Assembly: GCA_036397035.1 (NCBI GenBank)
Contig: DASWJS010000026.1
Span: 1 to 57,775, forward strand
DNA from: DASWJS01 sp036397035
Lineage (GTDB): Bacteria > Actinomycetota > AC-67
DNA: 57,775 nucleotides
Direction: 5' to 3'
Shown here: piece by piece, positions 51,740 to 57,775 of the stretch
Layout of the letters: the number at the start of each line of letters is the position of its first letter
Position numbering within the stretch: the first letter of the stretch is position 1
The notes under the pieces: generated by a model
The model's database searches: none
Told to the model about the DNA's origin: nothing
The model's input: only the letters and a program-made list of their open reading frames with translations
Program-made: the position numbers and the translations under genes

Positions 51740-53430
51740 GCCCGCTCCCGGACCGGTCCGAGATCCGGTTCGTCGACCCGGCGTGGGCGGCGCGGCGGCG
51801 CACGTTCATCGGCGAGCGGCGACGGCTCAACTACGCGACCTTCGTCGACCGGCTCGCCGCGCTCTACGGCGAGCGCACGGCATTCCTGCTCGACGAGCCG
51901 CTCGACTACCCCGGATTCAGCGGACAGGTCATGTCCTACCGGGACGTCGCCGCGATGGTGAACCGGGTCGCGGGCGGCCTGCGCGCGCAAGGCGTGCAGC
52001 GCGGCGACCGCGTGGGGCTCATCACGCTCAACAAGATCGAGATGGCCTTCGCCAACTTCGCCTGCGGCAAGCTCGGCGCGATCCCGGTCCCGATGAACTT
52101 CATGCTCACGCCGACCGAGATCGAGTTCGTGGCGCAACGCGCCGGCATCGAGACGCTCCTGGTCGACCCGTTCGTCTACGAGGGCACGATCAAGGATCCG
52201 TCCGCGGTGCCGAGCGTCAAGCGCTGGGTCATGATCGGCGCGGAGGCGCCGGCGGGCGTGGCCTCCCTGGCCGGGCTGATGCGCGACGCGCCCGCTTACG
52301 TCGACCCGGTCGAACCGCCGTCCATGCGCGAGACCGCGCTGCTGTTCTTCACCTCGGGGACGACGGGGTTCCCCAAGGGCGCGATGCTCACCCACGAGGC
52401 CACGATGGTCGGTCTGCACGCGCACGCGCGGCTCTCCAGCCTCAGCCCCCGGCTGCAAAGGCGCCTGACGCTGCTCGTGATGCCGGTCGCGCACGCGGCC
52501 GGCTACGCCACGATGATGCTGAACCTCGGCCTCGGCACGCCGTGCGCCTTTCTGTCGAGCTTCGACACCGCCGCCATCTTCGAAGCGGTCGAGCGAATCC
52601 GCCCGACGGTGTTCGCCGGGACCCCGGCGATGTACCGGATGCTGCTCGGCGCAGGGGCGCGCGACGTGGACTGGTCCTCGATCCGGATCTTCGGCGGCGG
52701 CGCCGACGTGTTCGACGATGAACTCGTGCGCACCGTGCGCGAGCTGGCGGCGCGGCCCGGTCCGATCGGACGACGGCGCCTGCCCTGGTTCATCCGCGGC
52801 TACGGCATGGCGGAGGCAAACAGCTACCTCGCGCAGACCCCGCCGTTCGAAGCCGGCGACGCCTGCTGCGGCTGGGTCATGCCGCCGGTGAAGTTCCGAA
52901 TCGTGGACGAGGACGGGCGCGACGTGCCGCGCGGGACGGCGGGCGAGCTGCTCGTCAAGGGACCGAACGTCACGACCGGTTACTGGAACGACCCCGAGGC
53001 GACGGCCGAGGCGATCGACGCAGAGGGCTGGTTCCACACCGGGGACGTGCTCCGCCAGGGCAAGTGGCGAATGCTGTACTTCGTCGGTCGCTCGGGCGAC
53101 ATCATCAAGTCGGGCGGCTACAAGATCAGCGCCAACGAGATCGACCAGGCGCTCATGCGCCACCCCGACGTGGAGATGAGCGCGACCGTCGGCATCCCGC
53201 ACGCGGTCAAGGGCGAGCGCCCGTTCAGCGCCGTGAAGCTGCGCGCGGGATGCGCGACGACGGCCGAGGACGTGCTGGCCTTCGCGCGCGAGCGGCTCGC
53301 CCGCTACAAGTGCCCGCGCGCGATCGTCGCGGTGCCCGACATCCCGATGACGTTCTCGATGAAGCCCAAGCGCATCGCCGTGCGCGAGCACCTGCTGCGC
53401 GAGCTGCCGGCCGACATTCGCGAAGGATGA
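51736..53430 (+). CDS. acyl-CoA synthetase (ANL family)
   Basis: 564 residues. Phosphate loop FTSGTTGFPKGAM, RGYGMAEANSY, GWFHTGDV, hinge SGGYKISANEID and C-terminal catalytic Lys in MKPKRIAVREHL are complete. It makes acyl-CoA from a free acid, ATP and CoA. Middle gene of hydratase-synthetase-isochorismatase-like. Substrate is not obvious; a medium/long or aromatic acid is likely. Confidence 0.94.
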   Translation: MSPLPDRSEIRFVDPAWAARRRTFIGERRRLNYATFVDRLAALYGERTAFLLDEPLDYPGFSGQVMSYRDVAAMVNRVAGGLRAQGVQRGDRVGLITLNKIEMAFANFACGKLGAIPVPMNFMLTPTEIEFVAQRAGIETLLVDPFVYEGTIKDPSAVPSVKRWVMIGAEAPAGVASLAGLMRDAPAYVDPVEPPSMRETALLFFTSGTTGFPKGAMLTHEATMVGLHAHARLSSLSPRLQRRLTLLVMPVAHAAGYATMMLNLGLGTPCAFLSSFDTAAIFEAVERIRPTVFAGTPAMYRMLLGAGARDVDWSSIRIFGGGADVFDDELVRTVRELAARPGPIGRRRLPWFIRGYGMAEANSYLAQTPPFEAGDACCGWVMPPVKFRIVDEDGRDVPRGTAGELLVKGPNVTTGYWNDPEATAEAIDAEGWFHTGDVLRQGKWRMLYFVGRSGDIIKSGGYKISANEIDQALMRHPDVEMSATVGIPHAVKGERPFSAVKLRAGCATTAEDVLAFARERLARYKCPRAIVAVPDIPMTFSMKPKRIAVREHLLRELPADIREG

Positions 53431-54041
53431 TCGAGCTGCCGCGCGATCGCACCGCGATGTGCGTGGTCGAGATGCAGAACGACCTCGTCTCGCCCGAGCT
53501 ACTGGAGGCGCGCGGGCTCCGCGGCGCGCTCGCGCGCGCCGTGCACGCGCGCAGGGTCCTCGACAAGCTGCCGCCCGTGCTCGAGGCGTGCCGGGCGCGC
53601 GGCGTGCCGGTGCTCTACCTCACCAAGGAGCGCGACCCGGCGCTGCCCCAGCCGGACTTCCCGCCGATCTACGGCAGCGGCGGGGCAGACCCGATCCTGG
53701 TGCGCGGGTCGCGCGGCGCCGCCGTGGTCGACGCGCTCGCCCCGGCGGACGGCGACCTCGTGCTGGCGCGCGCCACCTCGCTGGACCCGTCCTACGGCAG
53801 CGAACTGTGGAGCGTGCTGCGGCGGCTCGGGACGACGACGCTGATCGTCGCGGGGATCTCCACGACGATCGCGGTCGAGGGCCTGGTACGCGCCGCCGCC
53901 AACCGCGCCTACCGCGTCGCCGTCGTCGAGGATTGTTGCGCGAGCGTTCCGGAGGAGTGGCACGACTTCAGCGCGCGGAACGTCCTTCCCCTCCTGGCCG
54001 ACGTCGTCAGGGCGATCGACGTGGCTCGGGCGCTCGCCTGA
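53427..54041 (+). CDS. isochorismatase-fold protein, catalytic residues lost
   Basis: 204 residues. The cysteine-hydrolase fold is clear (VVEMQNDLVSPELLE, VLYLTKERDP, VAGISTTIAVEGLVRAA), but the Asp of the triad is Glu (VEMQND) and the catalytic Cys is Ala (STTIAVEG). It therefore cannot use the standard Asp-Lys-Cys mechanism. A binding or regulatory role, or a different reaction, is possible. ATG 53427 overlaps the synthetase stop. Confidence 0.88.
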   Translation: MIELPRDRTAMCVVEMQNDLVSPELLEARGLRGALARAVHARRVLDKLPPVLEACRARGVPVLYLTKERDPALPQPDFPPIYGSGGADPILVRGSRGAAVVDALAPADGDLVLARATSLDPSYGSELWSVLRRLGTTTLIVAGISTTIAVEGLVRAAANRAYRVAVVEDCCASVPEEWHDFSARNVLPLLADVVRAIDVARALA

Positions 54042-54063
54042 GCCGGGCCGAGCGGAGGCACCC

Positions 54064-54104
54064 TTGACGCCCGGGGCGAAAAGTGTAGAGTTGCACTCAA
54101 CACT
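54064..54104 (+). promoter_or_regulatory. sigma-70-type promoter with operator-like repeat
   Basis: -35 TTGACG (54064-54069), 16-base spacer, -10 TAGAGT (54086-54091). An imperfect 9-bp inverted repeat, AGTGTAGAG (54082-54090) and CTCAACACT (54096-54104), with TTGCA between, overlaps the -10. This suggests a repressor site. It drives the HTH gene at 54133. Confidence 0.65.
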
Positions 54105-54132
54105 GACGCTCGTGTCACCTAGGGGGTGGGCC

Positions 54133-54756
54133 ATGCGTGTGATGGCGTTCGACGACTTCCTCGAGCAGGTAGACGGATCTGAAGGCGGCTCCCGATCGCC
54201 CGACTGGAACACGCTCGTCCAGCAGGGCCGGGCCGCCAGGCAGGCCGCCGACGGCGGACGGTGGCGAATCGGCGAGCTGGCCTCCACGATCGAGCGCCGC
54301 TACGCCTCCGGCGCGCTCAAGCGCTTCGCCGACGAGATCGGCGAGTCCCTGGGGAGCGTCCGCCGCTTCCGGTGGGTCTTCGAGAGCTACGACGCGGCCG
54401 CGCGCATCCGCTTCCGCGACCTCGCCTTCTCGCACTTCCAGGCCGTCGCCGCGCTCTCGGACCGGCTGGCGTGGCTCGAGCGAGCGCAGCGGATGGGCTG
54501 GAGCGTCGACCACTTGACCGTGCAGTCCCGGCGAGCGGGCATCGCCGGCGGCGCGGCGCGCATGACCGCGCTCCGCCGGCCGATCGACTCCGCGGCGCGC
54601 AGCCTCGCCCGCCTGACCGAGTCGGTCGTGTCCGAGCCTCTTCCCACGGCCGAGCGCACCACGCTGCTCGGCGCCGTGGACGAGCTGGCCGCCCACCTCG
54701 AGACCCTGCGGGCCGAGCTGAAGAAGCGCCGCCGCCCGAAGCTTCGCCGCGTCTGA
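54133..54756 (+). CDS. HTH DNA-binding protein, plasmid/ParB-like
   Basis: 207 residues from ATG 54133, after AGGGGGTGGG. RWRIGELASTIERRY, LKRFADEIGESLGSVRRFRWV (two parts) form an HTH of the kind found in actinobacterial plasmid and ParB-like proteins, followed by FSHFQAVAALSDRLAWL and GWSVDHLTVQ. A C-terminal helical region ends in a basic patch KKRRRPKLRRV. Possibly autoregulatory at the repeat in its promoter. Family not certain; it starts the accessory tail. Confidence 0.75.
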   Translation: MRVMAFDDFLEQVDGSEGGSRSPDWNTLVQQGRAARQAADGGRWRIGELASTIERRYASGALKRFADEIGESLGSVRRFRWVFESYDAAARIRFRDLAFSHFQAVAALSDRLAWLERAQRMGWSVDHLTVQSRRAGIAGGAARMTALRRPIDSAARSLARLTESVVSEPLPTAERTTLLGAVDELAAHLETLRAELKKRRRPKLRRV

Positions 54757-54929
54757 GCCGGGCGTTCGTCCACGGGCGGATCTCAGGATTTGACCTCGAT
54801 AGAAGCCTCGGTCACTCGCACGTTTCGGTCCACGCGACACCAATTACATGTGGCCCTGGCCCAGACAAGTCGTAGATGGTGCCGTTGATCCCCATCCGCA
54901 GACTCTCGGCTCCCACTCGACACAACTTG

Positions 54930-55097
54930 CGTATCTCCGCGTTGGCCGAGCGATCTACCGTCGCGGCGAAGATGGGCTTCCATCCAGAGACGTTGCGCGC
55001 CTACTAGATCAAGCAGTTCGAGATCGACAACGGCAAGGCGCCAGGGTTGACGACCGACGAGCAAGCACGCCTGAAGCAGCTCGAGCAGGCGGCAGTC
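54930..55097 (+). pseudogene. IS3-family transposase OrfA remnant
   Basis: The plus frame reads a piece of the IS3 OrfA HTH protein: KMGFHPETLRAY, stop, IKQFEIDNGKAPGLTTDEQ, RLKQLEQAA. An in-frame TAG (55004-55006) replaces the usual Trp of the RWVRQ motif, and both ends are missing. The 170 bases before it (54757-54929) hold no gene. It is inactive. Confidence 0.75.
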
Positions 55098-55250
55098 TGT
55101 TGAACCAGTCGACGCATTCGAGGGTCCCGAACTCGACATAGTCGAGGTTGCGCAACGCCCGCGGTGATGGATCAACTCGGTCTTGTAGAGCCCGATGATC
55201 GTCTCGGCCAGCGCGTTGTCAGCACGATCCCGGCCGTTCCTTCGCACGAA
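55098..55250 (-). pseudogene. IS3-family transposase OrfB (DDE) remnant
   Basis: The minus frame reads RDRADNALAETIIGLYKTELI with the catalytic Glu, then shifts frame to LDYVEFGTLECVDWFN. This is the C-terminal piece of the IS3 DDE domain. It is opposite in orientation to the OrfA piece next to it, so the element was broken and rearranged, not just truncated. No terminal inverted repeats were found. Confidence 0.78.
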
Positions 55251-55521
55251 TCCGGCAGAGCCCCCCTCACCCCTCATCCGGCAGAGATGTCCGGCACTCG
55301 GTCGGCGCCGGACGGCAGCCCAGAAAGTCCCGCAGGTATTCCACTCGACTCTCAGTTTGACTCGTCGAGGCCACCGCTTCCCCGTCCTCCGTTACCGTCC
55401 CGATCACGACATCGGACGGAATCTCGCAGCCGAAGCCTGCGTTACGTTCGGCGATCCTTCTGCCATCGACGTCAACCGGGCGGCGAGAAGCAAGGATCTC
55501 GTGGCGTCGGCCCCCGAGCGA
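55251..55521. other. no supported gene
   Basis: 271 bases between transposase debris and a small lipoprotein. Open frames are shadow-like and share nothing recognisable. Composition is mixed. Possibly further decayed element sequence. Confidence 0.5.
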
Positions 55522-55767
55522 CTACCACAGGTACCAGAAGTTGACGTCCTCGACCTCCATCGTCGGACACTCGGCCACGTAGCGCTCCCTGACATAGTCC
55601 TCGAACCTCTGCCCATTGCCGTCCTCGATGGACAGCAGACGCTCCACCGCGAGCCGTCCCGCAGCGAGCGCGTCCTCGTTCGTGCTGGGCGGTGCCGACG
55701 TACATGCAGAACCAGCGATCACCAGGACCGCGATCAGTACGCGCCAACGCGTGAGGGCTCCTGTCAC
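55522..55767 (-). CDS. small lipoprotein
   Basis: 81 residues. MTGALTRWRVLIAVLVIAGSAC is a lipoprotein signal in outline (basic start, hydrophobic core, lipobox AGSAC). The mature part is 60 residues, acidic, ending VNFWYLW. GTG 55767 follows AGGATG by ten bases. No family recognised. Short enough that a random open frame is possible, but the lipobox argues for a gene. Confidence 0.55.
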   Translation of the reverse strand: MTGALTRWRVLIAVLVIAGSACTSAPPSTNEDALAAGRLAVERLLSIEDGNGQRFEDYVRERYVAECPTMEVEDVNFWYLW

Positions 55768-55820
55768 CGTCGAATCATCCTAGTACTCAAACGTCACACT
55801 GCTTGTGTAGAATCGAGGGC

Positions 55821-56204
55821 GTGAAGGAGTCCTTGTACACATTCCTGGGGGTACTTGAGCTAGCGTCTGTTCCGTTGGCGCTGACGTTCATGGTTTTCAT
55901 GCTGCGCTCAACAACCCGACGGGGCATCCAACTCGCGGCTGCGGCATCCACGGCGCTGATCCTCATCGCCGTTCTCTTTCTCGTGGTTCCATCCTTCTCG
56001 GTCGCGTGCCCCTCAGTGCTGGAGGCTCTCTGGTCCGGCTTCCCTAGCCCGCACGATCCGCATGCGCCATGTAAGACGCATCTCGGAGCGCGCAGAGGGT
56101 TCGTTAACGGCCTGTGGCTCAACGGAGTGATTGTAGGAGTGCTTTCGTGGAGAGCTCATCGACGCGCATCCGGGCGCGAGCAGCCCGCGATGGGGGGAAG
56201 CTAG
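55821..56204 (+). CDS. small integral membrane protein
   Basis: 127 residues from GTG 55821 (GAGGGC before it). Three hydrophobic segments: FLGVLELASVPLALTFMVF, LILIAVLFLVV and GLWLNGVIVGVLSW; a polar Cys-containing loop lies between the last two. No family recognised. Its TAG stop shares bases CTAG with the stop of the convergent gene. Confidence 0.6.
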   Translation: MKESLYTFLGVLELASVPLALTFMVFMLRSTTRRGIQLAAAASTALILIAVLFLVVPSFSVACPSVLEALWSGFPSPHDPHAPCKTHLGARRGFVNGLWLNGVIVGVLSWRAHRRASGREQPAMGGS

Positions 56205-56665
56205 GTCTGATCGGTTCGCCGCGTCTTAAGAAGCAGCTTTGAGAAGCAGCTACGGAACCGTCGCACCTGGTGGACGATCTCGGGTTGGCAGTCCCCCGAC
56301 GAGGCGTAGTCCCAGCGTCCATCCTCCAGTTTCATCGTCACGACGTTCAGCTCAAGGCCCGAGCCCGCGACGTAGGTGACCTCGTCGGGTGCTCGGGCCG
56401 CCACCCGGTAGCCGGTCTTGAATACCGGCTCCACGCCTTCCTGCGTGGCCAGGAACTCCGCCAGCGCACGGGCGGCGGGGTCGTCCTCGCGCTCCGCGCC
56501 TCCCGGTTCATCAAGGAGCGAGGACGCAAACGTGACCCGGTTGCTCATGCAACCAAGCGTGATGGACTCGCCTCCGGCGTCCGAGCCCTCGGGAGTACGC
56601 GCGGTCGCTGCGCAGCCGGTTAGCAGGCCGACGAGAGCGACGAGCGCTAGACAGGGTCTTTGCCA
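56201..56665 (-). pseudogene. lipoprotein gene with apparent frameshift at the start
   Basis: The frame encodes RPCLALVALVGLLTGCAA, a lipobox LLTGC, then ~130 residues (LGCMSNRVTFASSLL, AEFLATQEGVEPVF, SSGDCQPEIVHQV). Its only good start, ATG 56666, with AAGGAGG upstream, is in another frame; no ATG/GTG/TTG is in the right frame nearby. Removing one G after that ATG would give an ideal signal peptide. Either a real frameshift, a sequencing error, or a non-standard start. Confidence 0.6.
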
Positions 56666-56730
56666 TGACGTTCGCTTCCCCTCCTTGCGCCGAACTCCTT
56701 CCTGTATGCAGGTTTCTCCACACGTTTCTG

Positions 56731-57303
56731 CTACTCTGCGCAAGTCTCGGACCACTGCACCCCTGCAACATGTGCTCCCGGGCCGTGAACGAGGCTCGAT
56801 GCTTCTCCTGAGAGAGTCACCCTCAAGCTTCGGATCCCCGCGCGGCACCTGCTCTCCAAAAGTGCCAGGGCCCTGAGACTTACGAGTCGCAACTCGAACG
56901 TAAGGAATCTCCGTTCATCGACTTCGAGGACGAGGGGAAAGTTCAGCGTTGTTCCTCTCTTGGCTCGGGCTGCATCCTCCGGATTCCAATTTGCTGCTCC
57001 GACGCAGCCAAGCTGGCAATCGCTGTGACCGATAAACCGAGCCTCCACAAGAGAGTCAACGTTCGCAGGCTCGATGGCCTCGATGGTCACGGGCCTATCG
57101 CTTCCATTCGCGATTTCGGCCGACACGATCACCCGCAGCTCCGTGCCTTCGATGTCAGCAGGAGCCCAGACGCTTGTGAGAAGCAGTCTTTCGGAGGCAG
57201 CGGCAGCACTCGGGCTCTCGGTTGAGACTCCCACCTCGTCCGAGGCCTTGCAGGTCGCTAGCGTGCAGACGAGCACTATCCATGCCGCTATCCGCGTGGT
57301 CAC
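56731..57303 (-). CDS. lipoprotein, function unknown
   Basis: 190 residues. The N-terminus AAWIVLVCTLATC is a lipoprotein-like signal with a plausible lipobox at LATC. A single beta-rich domain follows (LRVIVSAEIANGSDRPVTIE, FPLVLEVDERRFLTFEL), resembling an Ig-like fold with four Cys. GTG 57303 overlaps the upstream gene stop (GTGA), making an operon with it. Confidence 0.65.
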   Translation of the reverse strand: MTTRIAAWIVLVCTLATCKASDEVGVSTESPSAAAASERLLLTSVWAPADIEGTELRVIVSAEIANGSDRPVTIEAIEPANVDSLVEARFIGHSDCQLGCVGAANWNPEDAARAKRGTTLNFPLVLEVDERRFLTFELRLVSLRALALLESRCRAGIRSLRVTLSGEASSLVHGPGAHVAGVQWSETCAE

Positions 57304-57775
57304 GAATTATTCTTCCAGCAATAGTCTGAGCCCTGGGAACTGTCTGGGAACCACCCATCGGCAAACTTACAAGAGAGGTTCTCTTCCTTCCAGCCGGTAC
57401 CCATGTCATACAGGTAGAGCTTTCCCTTATCCGTACCAAAGCCAGAGCGCGGCTGATCAGTGAACTCGAGCTTTCTGTACGTGTACGTATTGGTGGCCTT
57501 GGTGGTGTCCTCCACCTCCATCCCAGCGCTGAACGTCGCGCTCCCATAGGATTCCGGGAAGTTTACGGAGACCTGGGCACCATTGAACCACACGTGCGAG
57601 TCGAGCAACGATCGTTCACGGGATGTGCCCGGCACGTAGTCGACCCAACTCCCGAAGTTGCCAGCCTCGATGAGGCTCGGCCTCTTCTTGTAGTTGTACA
57701 TCACGGACGATTGACCCCACAGGGCACCGCCGTCGCGGGACTTGACCACAACCTCCTCGTCCGACACATAGGAAC
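57300..57775 (-). CDS. partial gene running off the right edge
   Basis: Open through the window end; at least 158 residues, so the N-terminus is missing. Beta-rich, aromatic C-terminal part (SVMYNYKKRPSLIE, WFNGAQVSVNFPES, KLYLYDMGTGWKEENL) with two Cys near the end (LSCKF, SDYCW). Looks extracellular, beta-sandwich or lectin-like; family not recognised. Confidence 0.65.
   Translation of the reverse strand, partial: SYVSDEEVVVKSRDGGALWGQSSVMYNYKKRPSLIEAGNFGSWVDYVPGTSRERSLLDSHVWFNGAQVSVNFPESYGSATFSAGMEVEDTTKATNTYTYRKLEFTDQPRSGFGTDKGKLYLYDMGTGWKEENLSCKFADGWFPDSSQGSDYCWKNNS

Noticed and set aside
53427..54041. Active nicotinamidase or isochorismatase
   Set aside because: The nucleophile Cys is Ala and the triad Asp is Glu.
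54783..55277. A 164-aa minus-strand protein
   Set aside because: It joins antisense of the OrfA piece to frameshifted OrfB; only the transposase fragment is real.
55195..55824. A 209-aa plus-strand frame
   Set aside because: It is opposite the OrfB remnant and the small lipoprotein, is Arg-rich and has no motif or RBS.
54133..57775. Prophage
   Set aside because: No integrase, capsid, terminase or lysis gene is seen; only an HTH gene, IS debris and lipoproteins.

Overview
The window is GC-rich DNA with tightly packed, often 4-bp-overlapping genes, many GTG starts and several tRNAs. It most resembles an uncultured, probably soil or groundwater, member of the Actinomycetota. The strongest clue is the block mec-cysO-cysM-murI-MBL-rph-rdgB (8791-13327). 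It has the same order as Mycobacterium tuberculosis Rv1334-Rv1341, except that the rhomboid gene Rv1337 is missing. Possible GlnR-type boxes, MaoC dehydratase pairs and Ltp/DUF35 aldolase-like pairs also fit Actinomycetota. A class-level placement cannot be read from the sequence alone.

Layout. 1-6757: nitrogen acquisition. It holds an Amt ammonium channel and an operon of siroheme nitrite reductase, NarK transporter, a small molybdopterin protein and a Cys-rich mini-protein. A lone winged-helix regulator lies next to it. tRNA-Gly, tRNA-Arg and tRNA-His and a small wall-anchored protein lie between. 6887-8754: an HTH/homing-endonuclease-like gene running into tRNA-Lys, a secreted protein and tRNA-Leu. 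8791-13327: the cysteine/peptidoglycan/RNA block. 13395-16883: an overlapping chain of EVE protein, ABC-2 exporter and SelD. 16972-24453: thioesterase, SURF1, a secreted Ig-like protein, and an operon of acyl-CoA dehydrogenase, aldehyde dehydrogenase, quinone reductase and methyltransferase. 24538-30549: a TMEM175-type channel, another acyl-CoA dehydrogenase, an M20 peptidase and three toxin-antitoxin-like modules (MazEF, XRE/nucleotidyltransferase, VapBC). One of these is bracketed by two identical hairpins and sits beside an odd tRNA with a GTG anticodon.

30788-54041: acyl-CoA catabolism. It has two thiolase-like/DUF35 pairs, a MerR regulator, VOC protein, SDR, two PaaK-like enzymes, a complete Liv-type ABC importer with a fused LivHM permease, two enoyl-CoA hydratases, a MaoC pair, an acyl-CoA synthetase and a pseudo-isochorismatase. 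S-adenosylhomocysteinase is embedded among them. Together these look like uptake, CoA activation, beta-oxidation and retro-aldol cleavage of a branched, aromatic or steroid-like side chain; the substrate is an inference.

54064-57775: an accessory tail with lower GC. It contains an HTH protein with a clear promoter/operator, two oppositely oriented decayed pieces of an IS3-family transposase, small lipoproteins and membrane proteins, one apparently frameshifted at its start, and a gene that runs off the right edge.
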